Positions 34,757 to 47,478 of a DNA stretch of 64,000 nucleotides are shown piece after piece. The position numbers and the translations under genes are program-made. Position 1 is the stretch's first letter, and each line of letters starts with the position of its first letter. Under the pieces are notes generated by a model that saw only the letters and a program-made list of their open reading frames with translations, made no database searches and had not been told where the DNA came from. The DNA is from Xanthoparmelia taractica (taxonomy: Eukaryota; Ascomycota; Lecanoromycetes; Lecanorales; Parmeliaceae), in assembly GCA_033085395.1 (NCBI GenBank), contig JANQBS010000199.1, forward strand, positions 1 through 64,000, read 5' to 3'.

Positions 34757-35525
34757 GATGTATGATGGAGGCGTCTGGTTTTATGTGTATGAGTGTGGCA
34801 TCGCGATATTCGATGTCCACATACATTAGTATGCGCAAGTGAGCGTTCAAGCGACTGAATGATAGCGTATACCATGCTGCTGGAGTCCAGTAAGAGTGGG
34901 CTGCATGATCCTTTGGATACTATAGATCTCACACATCTACCAGTGTGACCCTGTACATTGATGGACTGTTAGCAGAAATCGTCCTAGCACCGCTTGTATG
35001 TGACCTGTACGTTGGAAACGTGACCAACATCTTCATACCGTAGCCTATCATCTATATATCTTCACCTGTCAGCGCCATTCGAAAAATGACAAATGCTAGG
35101 ACAATGATGATAGTACGATGTATTCTCAGTCTTTGCCTTTAAAACGTCATGCACAACCAGCGCCAAGCGTAAAGCAAGAGTGTATACACGGCTGTGCTTT
35201 TCGGACTACCAGAAGCTGTTTTTGTATCTTCATATGATGGGGGAAAGAGCCTTGGATAGTTGAGTATAACGAACCTTTTGATTAACCTGAATGACCTCAC
35301 GAGATATCTATATGCCCGGAAAGATTGAAACCTTTGGGGGCCGAATTTTTGAGAGACGGGAAGTATAATAGCTCTCCCGTACTGATAAGACGAGAACCTG
35401 CGGCAAGACAATCTCCAATATCGAAGTGTTAAGCAGTTACTGAGACGTATAATCAACAAGATCCAACTCATTCAATGCCTAGTTAGGTAAGGGAAAATCC
35501 AGTCAATCGAGTCGAGTTCACTGAC
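34757..35525. other. Intergenic, no gene seen
   Basis: A 110-codon minus-strand frame (35471-35139) lacks recognisable domains and is probably chance. Confidence 0.5.
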
Positions 35526-35704
35526 TAGTACTCTAGCTCAATCGGTAGAGCGTGTTCGTATACTCAACATTCAATATGAGACAGTATCTAACGAGAAATA
35601 GGTGACTCCTCATCACGAGGTAAATACGAACCCAATCATAAGAACTAAAGAGGTCCTAACGGTGCGCAGCAAAAGGGTTACGGGTTCAAACCTCTCATTG
35701 GGCT
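35526..35704 (+). other. tRNA-Lys-like locus with split Pol III promoter
   Basis: 35534-35545 is a perfect A box (TAGCTCAATCGG), followed by GTAGAGCGTG, as in fungal tRNA-Lys. 35683-35693 (GGTTCAAACCT) matches the B box with one C-to-T change, inside AGGGTTACGGGTTC..CATTGGGCT, which resembles a tRNA-Lys 3' half. Between them an exact 8-bp inverted repeat (GTTCGTAT at 35554-35561, ATACGAAC at 35624-35631) could fold out the middle. However, the acceptor stem does not pair (AGTACTC against CATTGGGCT), the T stem is weak and no TTTT terminator follows closely. It is either a dead tRNA with an insertion or an unusual Pol III RNA. Confidence 0.4.
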
Positions 35705-36439
35705 TAACAGCTTTATTCTTCTTGCTATTGCGCCGGGTTTCATGCTTTTGCCCCGCTTAGTAGGCCATGTAGGTAAGAGACCGAGCTCTCCTGGATTGAT
35801 GACATCCAGTAAGTGCTCTTCTCTACCCTTCAGATGGTCTTGTGGTACGTGTGTACATCACAGCAAATTTGTCCCGACTTACAGGTCGTCACCGCATCAT
35901 GGGAAGCTCGCACAAAGCGGCCCTCGTGATGACGGTTTTAGAAGCGGATTGAGCGTATTCTTGACCTACACATTGGAATCGCCAGCTGAGTGGGCATTGA
36001 AATCGAACTGGGATGATTTGAGTTGGTGGTCTTGATTGAGGGAAAAAAAAAGCGCAAAAAAAGCCAATCGGAGGTAATATCTCTCGCGGCTAAATACGCT
36101 AAGAGCGCCAAGGTAATAGCCGCCTCTACCGCTGTTCCTGACGGCCAAAATTTGTGAAGGTACTTTTAGACTCGAGGAACACTACTATTCGCTCGAGCAA
36201 TTTCAGTACCACTTGTACGCATATACTTTGAACACACTCCGAACACACACCCTATTCAAATCGCAAATCTTCAAATCTTCTGGATACTGCAATATAAGCT
36301 CAACAGATTCAATAACATCCAGCGATTGATTCCACCTTGCGACTCAAGCTCATCGTTACATTTTGGCAGAGAAGCGCATGAGACATAATTTGGATCCTTC
36401 CAATTTCTACACGACCCACTGTCAGATCCTACAAGATTC
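35705..36439. other. Intergenic, promoter side of eIF4E-like gene
   Basis: No supported gene. Short ORFs at 35742-36148 overlap on both strands. The last few hundred bases (36150-36439) are the likely leader and promoter. Confidence 0.5.
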
Positions 36440-37642
36440 ATGGACAATTTGTGGCAACGCCGGTCGAAGTAAGCCTACACCAGCACCTGTCGACACCCCC
36501 TCCTCACCCCTGCAGAAAATCGCTGACCCAGCGCACTCAACAGCTCCAGCAAACTTGCCCTTTCTACATCCAACTCAAATAGCACCAACAAAGAGAATAC
36601 AAAATCTGAGAATTCTCGTCCCTACCAACCTGCGAAGCGCTTTGGCGGTGCGGAAGGGTCTTTCAGCAGTAAATCCAATCCATTCAATGGCATTGCTCCC
36701 TTAACGACCACGAATACTGCTTCACCTACAAGTGGTGCTTCGTCTGCTTTTGGTCTTGGATCTGGAGCTTTTGCATCATTCGGTTCTTCTGCGAAGACAC
36801 CAAGGACGCCTGGGACCTCTCTTGATTTCGCCAACTCTACACCTTCGACCGCAATTGGCGAGAAGCGGGAGAAAGACAAAGACAGCACTAGTTCAGACGT
36901 CAGAACAGTCTCCTCGACGTCATCCCTAACCAACAAGGCATCCATAACCCTTTCGGAGCATTCGCTTAAATCCACTTGGATTGTATGGTACCGACCTCCA
37001 ACGTCTAAATACTCCGATTACGAAAAATCCACCATACCTCTCGCATTTTTCTCTACTGTCGAGGCTTTCTGGACAGTCTACACCCACCTCAAGCGACCAT
37101 CAACCTTACCTTCAGTTTCCGACTATCACATTTTCAAAAAGGGCATTAGGCCAGTGTGGGAGGACGACGAGAATAAGAGAGGTGGTAAATGGATAATCAG
37201 GCTGAAGAAAGGTGTCTCGGACAGATACTGGGAGGACTTGCTGCTGGCAATCGTAGGTGATCAATTCGCTGAGGCTGGCGAGGAGGTTTGTGGCGCTGTA
37301 TTGAGTGTGAGAAGCGGCGAGGATGTGCTTAGTGTCTGGACGAGGATTGACGGTGGGCGCAACATCAAGATTCGGTTCGTAAATCTCCTTCTCCGTCCAG
37401 TGATGGACCTACTGACTGGCATCCCATCCTCTAGTGATACCATTAAGCGCCTCCTCGCGTTCCCCACGGACACTAACATTGTCTGGAAAAGCCACGACGA
37501 CAGTATAGCTCAACGCTCAGCAATTGATCAAGCGCGCCAAGAGAAGGGGACTGGCTCTGGACCCCATTACGGCCAGGGCAAGAGGAGGGAGACCATTAAC
37601 GAAGACTCGGCTCCAGAGAAGCCGAGGGGAACAGCGGGATGA
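36440..37642 (+). CDS. eIF4E family cap-binding protein, class II (4EHP-like), 355 aa
   Basis: Exons 36440-36468, 36544-37374 and 37435-37642. Exon 1 is only 29 nt (MDNLWQRRS). The first intron starts GTAAGC and has two frame-compatible acceptors; CAACAG at 36543 fits the GCTGAC branch site better. The second intron (37375-37434) is 60 nt, stop-free and in frame, so it hides in the ORF; removing it gives IRDTIKRLLAFP, as in 4EHP proteins. After an S/T/N-rich N-terminus (about 170 residues) come STWIVWYRPPTSKYSDYEKS, VEAFWTVYTHLKRPS, FKKGIRPVWEDDEN, KRGGKWIIRLKKG and VCGAVLSVRSGEDVLSVW. The first cap-stacking tryptophan of classical eIF4E is replaced by tyrosine, which marks class II. Such proteins bind m7G caps and often repress translation. 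Confidence 0.88.
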
Positions 37643-38441
37643 TGCCTGTGGGAGCGCTGTACGATAAATGACGAGCTTCAAAGCGATTGCATTTATGTTA
37701 TTAGCGAAGCCACAATGTTTTTGCATTTACCAACGTGTGCTGATTAGACTTGGCATATCCTGTACCAGTACTACACGTGCCGAATTGGATAGTTGTAACT
37801 TATTCAATTCACAGTTCATAGTCCTTCATGCATCTGGGAACTTGGGTGACTTGATCCAGCGAAATATCGCGCTTCTCCGGGCCAACTCACTGGGCTCCTC
37901 TTGCCTGATTCCAATCTTCGTCCACCATTTCCCCCACTTTCGGTCCCTCGCTCCTCTGACACGGACAAGACGCGTCTTTTGTGCAACTAGAATACGCAAA
38001 GTCACAACATTGGCCGTTCTCATTATTTAAGCTTCCTTTTTCAAAGTGTTCTCATTTTCTTGGACTTCCCAGTGTCACACCCATTGGATGAAAATTGCCA
38101 TATCCCGTACACTTGTCAATATGAATCCGGAACTTTCGGACACGGGTTCTATAGCTGGCATCTTTGTGGATGTTGACGGAATCAGAAGAGGCATGAACAG
38201 AACTGCAGTATTCCGCACTATAGAGGGTGACAACCTGTCTGGCAAAGCGGCTTTCGGTAAGTCCCGGCGCTTGATGTCTTCCTGCATCAAAAGCACCGGA
38301 CAGCATTTAAATACATATCATATTCATCAGCACAACTCGCATTTTCCACTTACACGTTGACCAGTACAAAACTCACACTTAGATATCCATCTCGATGTTG
38401 GAAAAAGTTCGACCCAGTCGCTCTTGCCAGAAGTGGATCGG
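37643..38441. other. Intergenic, promoter side of SUMO-protease gene
   Basis: No supported gene. A 120-codon plus-strand frame (37668-38030) has a complementary 65-codon shadow and no domain. Confidence 0.5.
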
Positions 38442-41400
38442 ATGTCCCATTCTCGACAAACTCCCAACACAGAAGCGGAAAAAAGAGCTTATCCCAACCA
38501 GCGCTCAGTCACTACAGAGGAGGAATATCGACTGTTAGGACGCTCAGTGTATAAATGGTTTCGTTTATCTATACACCGCTTCGAAATACTAATTTGGTCT
38601 TCTAGTAAAGATGATTCAGAAGCTGTTTCCATCGCGAAACCAGTGACCAGGCATAGTGGCATGTTCGGAAAGGTTGGTTCCCGTCTGGTCAATCTCTCTA
38701 TCCGATGCTGACTGGACCAAGATTATCCCGGGAGGGCCTCAACCTAGGAACACCCTCTCCAGGGCTCCCTTCGCCAATGGATCAGTAGTTAATCGGAAAA
38801 CGGCGCCAAACCTAAGAGGCAGAACTCAACAAGCCCTAGCCGTGGAGGTACATAAGGGGAGCAACGTGAATTCTGTATCAAATACAAATGAGTGGGATGA
38901 AACCCTTCCAACGCCCCCTTCCGCCAAACGACGGAAGCTGGATCGCCAGGCCAGCCCAGCAAGCTCAGACCAAACAGACCCTTTGGATCAAATCTCTCCT
39001 CACGCAATTTCCTTCCACACAAGCCAGAGTACCGGCCAACCTCCCAGTGGTGCTCCTTCTGCTTCTGGTGTCAGCCAGGTATCAGGCCTCCCATTGAAAA
39101 GAAATGGTTCCTTCGAATACAGAAAGGTGGAGCGAATGATGGATAGTAAACCGAAAAGCAAGAAGCAGCGTCATAGTGACAATCGCAACTACCCAGCTGA
39201 TCATGTCCTGCTCCCTTCATCACCACCGAAACGTTCGTCCATGTCCAATCCGATTGACATATCAGGAGATGAGTCGCAACCCGTCGACACCATTCCGACG
39301 GAGGCCCCTCGTCCTGCCTATCGGGGCACGGCGAGGCAGCCGCATCCCACAATGGATGAAATCAAGTCAAACACTTCGGAGTTACTCAAAGAACGAGCCA
39401 AACTAACTCAATCTCCTTATTTCGACAGACCTAGGCTTAGTACAAATCGAGTTAACGGTAACGCCAAGCAGAAAATCAGTACTCAGTTATCAACAAGAGA
39501 AGGTTCTCCAGGCCTCGCACAGAAATTCGTTGCTGAGAATGGAAGGCGTCGTGGCTCAGATGTCAACGCCAGTTCCGATGCGGATGAACTCCAGTTAGCT
39601 CCAACCACTGTTGGGCAGAATGCAGATCCGGATGCCGTGTTCACCGTCAAAGAGATGCGTTCGAACAGTCCATCGAAGCAATCATCCTCAACCCTCAAAG
39701 CTAGCACTCCCACGGACGATCTTGCAATCTGGGCACCGAGCACAATACGGTCGGACTTTGCCCGCTCCAATGCCAAGAGCCGAACGTCTGGACGTCCAGC
39801 CCATCCGGCACCGTGTGGCCAAGAGGCAAAGCCACCATGGTCCGTTGCTCTTGCTGCCATCAGCCTCCCAGGGAGACTTTTGAAAGACGACGCCCTCGGC
39901 CTTGTGTACGACCACAAACAGAATGAATACTACATCCAGATGCAGGGCTCGGAAATTAGAAGTACCCACAGCAGTCTTCGAATCCGGCCGCAGAAACTAG
40001 TCAAAGTCGTGTGGGAAATGGCGGGAAAAAGAGTGCGCTTAGAATCGTCAAGAAGCGGGACAGAAGACAACGTCTTGGATCTCGAACTTGTACTTGAGCG
40101 CGATGTCTCAGATCTACTAAAAAGACTACAGAAGTCGAATTCTTTCACGGTGGTTGGCAAGAACAGGTACGTGGTTCTGGCACTTGAACGAGCTATTATG
40201 CACCAAACCTGACCTAGTCGAACAGCGAACACATGCAAAAGATTTTTGAGAAGAGAAGATCGGAGCTGCGCACCCAACATGGTGGAACAACAAGTTACAG
40301 ACCCGAAGAAATAAAGATAGTTACGAAAAATAGACAGCGCAACGTTTCCAGCAAAGACCTGGCTTCTTTGGACCCTGAAAAGGCTAGCCGCCAGCGGCAA
40401 AAGTCTTCGATCGTTGATGAGCTCGTACTCGGTGCCACCCATGACACTGATGTGGCTGCCCCACAGCCCAAAACTCCTATGCCAGCAATTGCCAATGGGC
40501 TTCCCGGGGAGAGCGGTATCAAGGGAATCTTTGCGAAGTTCAGACCGGCTCATAACGAGCATCTGAATTTGCGGCGTTCAACCAGAAATTCAGCTGTCCA
40601 TGATGGCGAGAGCCTCCTTTCAACCCTAGACGGGATACCCGAGAAAGAAAAGTACTCTGTAAAACACGGTCTGGGTGACCCTTGGAGAAAGCCTTTGACG
40701 TACCCCAAGGTTGGCAAGAAGAAAACCACTGTGGAGTGGTCCGACCTTGAACGTCTAGATGAGGGCGAGTTCCTCAATGACAACCTCATAAGCTTCTACC
40801 TACGCTACCGTGAACAGAGACTTGAGGAAGAGAGACCTGAGCTTGCCAAAAGAGTGTACTTCTTCAACACATTTTTCTTTGCAACCTTGACGAGTGCTCA
40901 CAAAGGTAGAAAGCGATTCAACTACGAGGGCGTACAGAAGTGGACGAGATCCGTAGATCTCTTTACCTACGACTATATCATAGTGCCTATTAACGAACAG
41001 GCCCACTGGTATCTCGCCATCATTTGCAATCTACCCGCATTGGATCGCGACTTGGCAATGCCCGACGAAAGGGCTTCTTCGCCAATCGAAAATGGCGATG
41101 CCCCTCTGAACCGAGAACCTAGCCAGACTGAAGAGCGTGCATCAAACGCTACAAACCAGGCGGGTGGTAACGAGTCCGAAATTTTACAGCCGTTTGCGAA
41201 GGAACCCAACGAAAGGGAGACAAGGACCTCGTTCTCACAACTAAGCCTGGAACATGATGCACGATCGCCTGCCGGTGACGAAATAGACCTTCACGAGCTC
41301 GAGGCTCCGCGAAAAGCACGGCCAACCTCCGAAGACAAGGAGATGCTTGATATCCAGATTGAAGATACCATGCCTGGATTTGCCGCTTCCAAGGAAGCTG

Positions 41401-42842
41401 AGGGTCATGTAGCATCTGCCAAAGAACAAGACGATGAGGTAGGAGATCCTGTCGAGGACCAGGATGAAGGCCCTAAAGCCGCAGCGAAGTCCAGGAAAAG
41501 CAAGCGGAAGTCGCTGCCAGCACCGGTAACAAAGGTCGATCCTAGAAAGCCAGCCATCATAACGTTCGACTCACTCGGTCAACCTCGTGGCCAAACTATC
41601 AGGATCCTCAAAGATTATCTGCGCGAGGAGGCCAAGGCCAAGCGGGGTATGGAGTTTGAGGACTCACAGATCAAGGGTATCAATGCAAAGCGGATTCCTC
41701 AGCAGGATAATTTTTCAGACTGCGGCGTGTTCTTACTCGGCTATGTCGACATATTCCTCGGTCTCGAGACCGATCCCCAGGATTTCATCACGAAGACCAT
41801 CCAGCAAACACATGGAGAAAAGGACTGGTCGAAGCTTGTGCCGGGCAACCTACGAGCAAGCATTCGCAATCAAATCCGGGAACTGCATGAGATCCAAACA
41901 AATGAGCGGAGGGAGGAAAGTGCTAAAAAGTCAGGAAAGCTTGCTGAAATCGACAACAAAATGCAGGATTCGAGCCCGTCGCGTGCTCCGGATCAAGCGA
42001 AGATTGCCCAGAAGGGACCTAGCCCGGCCGACGGTGCAGACCAGGTCCCAGCCACAACGAAGAAAGCGTCCGAGCCTGCCGTGTTGGACGTACCCGGAAC
42101 AAGTGATGAAAAATTGGAACCACCTACTCGCCACTATGAAGGAGAAGACTACGACGATGAAAACAATGCCCTCGAGGAAAGGTTACGAAGTAACGAGCGA
42201 GATATGCAGAAAAGCGCAGAACTTCAACGCTTGTATAACTCAGACGATGCCGAATTGGGTGTGTACGACGGAGGAGCCTCTATGGTTCCACAGAGGGACG
42301 ATCCATCCGTCATAATGGTTGACAGTCAGAGTCAACGAACAGTGTCAGCTCCTGCAGGCGTTCTCCATCCTTCGTCCTCCTCGGGAAAACATAACTATCC
42401 GGAGTCGACTTCATCCAATATACTTAATCCCACTCTGTTTTCGTTCGAGAAAGAAAAGTCTCCTGAATTACCGAGCGAGATTCCCGACTCACAGAGTCCC
42501 AACACGTCTGGAAAAACTGCAAAAGGATTGGATAAATCAGCTCCGGTTGCCGAGGTGGATCCGGCACCAGTCGCAGCAGACTTCGCTTTCCTCTCTGACA
42601 GCAACCGAGGGTGGCCTGATCCGCAGGTTGAACACAATGAGCGCTTCAAACGTAGGAAGACTGGCAGGGAAGATCGGGTAGACGTTCAGGAAGTACCGGA
42701 GAAGCAGGATATGATATTCACGATCGAGAAGCCATCAGAACGGCGGGAAGAGCACAAGGAGCCGTGGAGGCGGAGGAAAAAATCTGCCAAGGAGGCTTCG
42801 AAGGACTTGCAAGAAGTCCAGGTCCATGTAATTGATGACTGA
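38442..42842 (+). CDS. ULP2: Ulp2/SENP6-7-type SUMO protease, 1411 aa
   Basis: Exons 38442-38548, 38606-38672, 38722-40166 and 40226-42842. Introns show GTATAA..TACTAAT..TAG (57 nt, in frame, stop-free), GTTGGT..GCTGAC..AAG (49 nt) and GTACGT..CTGAC..CAG (59 nt). The C48 cysteine protease triad is H800 (NEQAHWYLAII), D988 (ITFDSLGQPRGQT) and C1039 (QDNFSDCGVFLLGY), with Q1033 for the oxyanion hole. WSDLERLDEGEFLNDNLISF precedes it. H and D are about 190 residues apart through an acidic insert, the hallmark of the Ulp2 branch, which trims poly-SUMO chains. Residues about 390-500 (WSVALAAISLPGRLLKDDAL..) resemble the N-terminal PH-like domain of fungal Ulp2. The long acidic C-terminus is usual. 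It is probably nuclear. Confidence 0.9.
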
Positions 42843-43210
42843 TGCCCATTTTCACGACGGATTTTGGGGGATACCTGATTACCCATTGCTCTTAGCTATG
42901 GCATAGCGATTTGCTTGGTTGCTAGCATAGCGAGGGGCGTTTGCTATCCATCTTTTGAGGCTAGAAATTTGAGGCTCCATACCCACCTTTTAGAGATTTT
43001 AATACAAAGGGATTTTGCTTATGGCAATCAGTTAGCGGTCCATCGTCTTCGAATCGTTTTGAGTATGTTTAAGCATAGGGCAACTTGATGACGAACACTC
43101 AATTGCCCATGTCAATCCAAAAACATAAGATCTTACATACAGTACATTGTCTCGTCTTCGCCTCCACGTCCAGGGGACGTCGACCCCCGAGCTCTCATCA
43201 TGCCACACTC
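42843..43210. other. Convergent intergenic spacer
   Basis: 368 bp between the stop codons of two convergent genes. Direct repeats of a GCTA/TAGC-rich motif occur at 42890-42950; otherwise I see nothing. Confidence 0.6.
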
Positions 43211-46200
43211 TCAAGCGTCGTCTTGAAATTCAATCGTCCATGCCTTCCCAATATCCGTCCCCGGATCTCTAACAACAGCCCAATTCGCCACCCCTCTCTG
43301 CCCCTCAAACCACTCCATCTCCGCCATCCTCGGCTGCTTCGCCCCTTCCTCTTGAACCTTCACCTCCGTCTTCCCCTTCCACTCCATCGGCGCACCAACA
43401 ACAATAATCTTCTCCACGCGCACAACACTCATAGCTGCAAGGTAAGCCTTCCTCTTCTTGCTTGGCTTCGATACGTCGGCTTCAGCGGATAGATCGCTAG
43501 ATTTCAAGGTGCTAGAGGAGAAGCTAAAGCGGCGGTGGATGTAGGCGCCGTCTTCGTAGTCGTACGATTCGCCGTCGTCGACGTAGAGGTCTCCTTCTGC
43601 ATCGCCGTCGCTACCGAGCGAAATAACTAAAGTGTAAGGATCCCAGCGCATCAAGCCGCTACTGCGGCGAGGCCGATCCTTGCGGGGAAAGATACGGCCA
43701 GCTTTCATTAAGAGAGGGATTTTGTCCAACGGTGCCGGTATTGTGATGGCGCTGCCGCTGCCAACGTGGGTGGTGTAGGTGAAGTAGTCATAGTATGTCT
43801 CGCCAGGGGGTAAATGAATGGAGACGCTCTCAGCGCCTTCTGTGACGACGGGCTTCACAAGAAGGCCTGTGAAACCCAGGTAGAATTGGTCTTCAATCGC
43901 GAATGCAGCTTCGTCGGAAGGGTGCGCGTAGTAGTGAGGCTGGAGGATGGGGACGCCGGAGACGGAGGCGGCGTGAAAGGCAGTGTACCAAGCTGGGAGC
44001 AGCTGGTAGCGGAGACGGAGCGCTTGCGTTATGATGGATGTGTAGGGTTCGCCAGCCAGATAGGGTTCACGGCGGCGGGTATCGATGTGAGCGTGGCCCC
44101 GGAAAAAGGGGTAGAAGGCCCCGGCCTGGTACCAGCGGGTGAGAAGCTCCTTACTTGGGTTGCCGAAGAATCCGCCCACATCGGCGCCAGCGAATGGGAA
44201 GCCAGCTATGTTGTGAGTCAAAAGCATAGGGATCGAGGCAGCGAGGTGGGACCATTCGGCTTGGTTGTCGCCGGTCCACATGGCGCCAAGGCGTTGGGAG
44301 CCCGAGTAGTAAGAGCGAGTGAGGACGAACGGGCGGCGACGAGAGGCTGGGGGGTCGCGGGCTAGGAGCGCGTGATAGGTGGCGTTGACAAAGGTCATGC
44401 CGTTGATGTTATGTACGTCGCGATGCTCCCAGTTGTCGTAGTGAATGTTGTCTTTTGGCATGGTGGTTTCGGGGCCGTTGAAGACAGAGGGTTCATTCAT
44501 GTCGTTCCAGATGAAGGTATTCGCAGCGGTTCCCGTGAAAGATGAGTAGGTGAAGAGAGATTTCCACCATTCGATCGCGGCGGGATTGAAGCAGTCGACC
44601 CAGTGCGAGGATCCTGGCCAACACCAGCCTTCGAAAAGATTGTTGTCCTTGTTCTTGATACCAAGTGATTTGCACTTGAGCTCCTCCACCACCGGGTAAT
44701 TGCCTTCGTTCTTGATATGTGGGTCAATAATGACGACCAGTTTCCTGTCATGGGAGTCCAGTTGCTTTCCCATCCCCAGAGGATCCGGGAACGTATGGGC
44801 ATCCCAAGTGAAGTACTTCTTGCCGTCAGTATACTCGATGTCGAGCCAGATCACATCATAAGGTATCCTGGCCCTGTCCATCTTCTTGTCAACATCCCTG
44901 ACGTCCTCATCTGTGACGTAGTTCCACCTGCATTGGTGGTACCCAATCGCAAATAGCTGCGGAAGTTGTGTGTAACCTGTAAGCTCACTGTACTGGGAGA
45001 TGACATCCTTGGACGTAGGCCCAAGGAAGACGAAGACATCTAGGAGGCCACTTTCAGAGAACCAGTGGGTTTCGGTATCGGTCTTGCCTCCGATACCGAG
45101 GCTGAGCGGGTTGCTTGATACCTTCCGCTTGACGATGTCGACCCAAGTCTCGGCGGCGTTGAGCCAGAAAACGCCTACTGTGGAGTCTTTCCGATGGGCT
45201 TGCATGAAAGGAATAGCTCCATACAATGTCATAGGGCTGTCCATCTCGTACTCGAACACGTCACTGTTGTATAATCTATATGGTTGCTCGTAAGCGTCAG
45301 ACCCACCCCTGCGAAATGTTAGTCGATATACGGGTTATAGAGGTCATCCCGTCCATACCGAGTTTGCTTCAGCGAGAGAGAGCTTGCATGTCCCGGAATA
45401 CCATACACGTGCTCATAGCCAGGGAACGTGATATCTAGCCCAACGCTTTCGGGACCTTTGGGTTTTGAGTCGGTATTTCCGCCGAATGTCTCTTCCCACC
45501 AAGTGCTCTGATCCTCGCCCTGTTCAACAGGCTGCTCCCCTTCTTTTGGTTCTTCGCCTTCCTTGGTCTCCGGCTTTTCAACCTTTGGTCTCCACTGCTC
45601 CATGTTCATCAAACCCTTGCCATTGAGTCTCACGTGCAGTTGGTCATCCCGGAAGAAGTCTATTGAAAATGGAGAGTGGCTTATGACTGCCCTGTAGCGA
45701 TTGTCGGGACCGTACTTCACGACTGTCTCTTTCTGTGATGTATCCGCTTTGGCGGACCTGTCCGGCTTCTCCCCGCCAACGATAGCCCATTTTGACACTT
45801 CATTATAGCGCTCTTTTCGAGCTTGGCTTCCATGTCGTAGCTCGATTTCTCCCTGCCGTCTCTTCTTTTCATCAACAGTAATCCTGGCTGCCCCAGATTG
45901 AAGGAATGTAATTTTCAATGGCAACTCTACAGACTGGACACCCTCCCCCAAAGACTTTAATACTGTCGCTGTGATGTATCCATTATCTATCTTCAAGCTT
46001 TTCGAAGAGAGTGTAAAAGGGGAAGTCCACGAGTTGCCTAGCGTGGCCACATTGTCTGCATAGTCTCGATTCCGCTTACAGAAGCCGGACTGCTCGCAAG
46101 TTTTGAATCCTTCATGCTTCACGGTGACTGGAAGCGCACAATATTAGCAAAAATGTGCTGTTATCTGGCTTGGGGGTAAGCGCATACATGCTGACCTGAA

Positions 46201-46257
46201 AAGACAGAATGCAAGAAGAAGAGGGAGCAATTGCCCCCATCTTCTGGGTGAGAACAT
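43211..46257 (-). CDS. ROT2: Glucosidase II catalytic alpha subunit (GH31), 978 aa
   Basis: Exons 46257-46188, 46127-45359 and 45308-43211. Exon 1 holds the signal peptide (MFSPRRWGQLLPLLLAFCLF) and uses the GTATGC donor at 46187, which restores FTVKHEGFKTCEQSGFC. The second intron (GTATGG..GACTAAC..GCAG) restores KQTRGGSDAYEQPYRLYNSD. GH31 landmarks: VIWLDIEYTDGKKYFTWD, the nucleophile region FIWNDMNEPSVF (D about 548), acid/base MWTGDNQAEW (D about 627) and FFRGHAHIDTRRREP. The enzyme removes the second and third glucose from N-glycans in the ER lumen, in the calnexin cycle; it works with a beta subunit that carries the HDEL signal, which this subunit lacks, as expected. Length is normal. 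An acidic K/E-rich segment (about 200-225) is typical of fungal forms. Confidence 0.95.
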
Positions 46258-46622
46258 AGCAATGAAAAGTTACCGCCACAACACACGGCCGAACGCCAAA
46301 GGAATGACGGAAAAGGGTGGGATGTGGACCAATAGGTGAAGGAGTGTTTTGAGGTTTAATCCCTTGCTTTCAGACAACTGTTGATACTGCGATGAGTGTC
46401 GGATGGTTAACCGTACTTTAGCCCACGGAGACTTGTCGGGCCGACCCCCACTCAAAAGCCCCATTAAGCCTGCCAAGAAAATCAATAGATCCACAAATGG
46501 AGAACAAAAACATTTCAACTTCCACAGGAGATCCTCCCATTTACAAGCATCTCAACGCCAAAACACAAGGTCTTCTTCGTCAATCGCACAGATACAGACA
46601 AGAACAAGAAAAATCTGAAAAC
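46258..46622. promoter_or_regulatory. Divergent promoter, glucosidase II / NDK1
   Basis: 365 bp between divergent start codons. A CCAAT box (46329-46333, plus strand) lies near the middle, and a CT/AC-rich leader precedes the NDK1 start. Confidence 0.6.
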
Positions 46623-47478
46623 ATGTCCAACGAGCAGACGTAAGTACCGAGATCGAAGGGCAGACTGGCCAAAGGGTTAGATGGCGGTGAAGCTCACCAT
46701 TGACTGTAGATTCATTGCTATCAAGCCAGATGGCGTCCAGGTATGCAACTCTGTCTATGGGCTCCTCCGCTCTTCTGTCTTGAGACTCAATGGCACGGCT
46801 TGATCCAATGCTAAGCCTGCTCTCAACAGCGTGGTCTCGTTGGCGATATCATCTCGCGATTTGAGAAGCGAGGGCAAGTCATATGGTAGTCTTGTGACAA
46901 GCCAAGTGAGCTGACTCAGATTTCAGCTATAAGCTCGCAGCCATGAAGCTCGTCTCTCCTTCAAAGGAGCACCTCGAGAAACATTACGAGGATCTCTCAG
47001 ACAAGCCCTTCTACAAAGGCCTCGTCACCTGTACGCAGCTATTACCTTATCATTTCGATTTGCGTATATGCATGAGCCGGAACTTCGCTGACGTTTTTGA
47101 CAGACATGTTGAGCGGTCCCATCTGCGCCATGGTCTGGGAGGGCCGTGAAGCCGTCAAGACTGGCCGAAGTACGTGCTACCACTCTACCGCAAGACTCAT
47201 CATCAGTAGCTGACCGTCACAGCCCTGCTTGGTGCTACGAACCCTCTGGCCTCAGCCCCAGGTACCATCCGCGGAGACTACGCCATTGTGAGTTCTCAAT
47301 CCTTAAAGTACCGTAGGACGCAGGGGTCTGATTGATTGAAATATAGGACGTTGGCCGGAACGTCTGCCACGGCTCCGACGCTGTCGAGAGTGCGAAGAAA
47401 GAAATTGCCCTGTGGTTCAACAAGGACGAGATCCTCGAATACAAGCTGGCTCAGCATGACTGGATCTATGAGAAATAG
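46623..47478 (+). CDS. NDK1: Nucleoside diphosphate kinase, 152 aa
   Basis: Seven exons: 46623-46639, 46710-46740, 46830-46873, 46927-47030, 47104-47169, 47223-47287 and 47347-47478. The enzyme moves the gamma phosphate between NTPs and NDPs through a phosphohistidine. Conserved elements: FIAIKPDGVQRGLVGDIISR, FEKRGYKLAAMKL, YMLSGPICAMVWEGREAVKT, RTLLGATNPLASAPGTIRGD and the active-site NVCHGSDAVESAKKEI, with the catalytic histidine in CHGSD. The C-terminus WIYEK is normal, and 152 residues is the family length. The third intron (46874-46926) starts with GC, not GT (GGGCAAGT), and conservation of EKRGYKL fixes that boundary. Six introns in 0.86 kb suits a highly expressed housekeeping gene. 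Confidence 0.95.
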
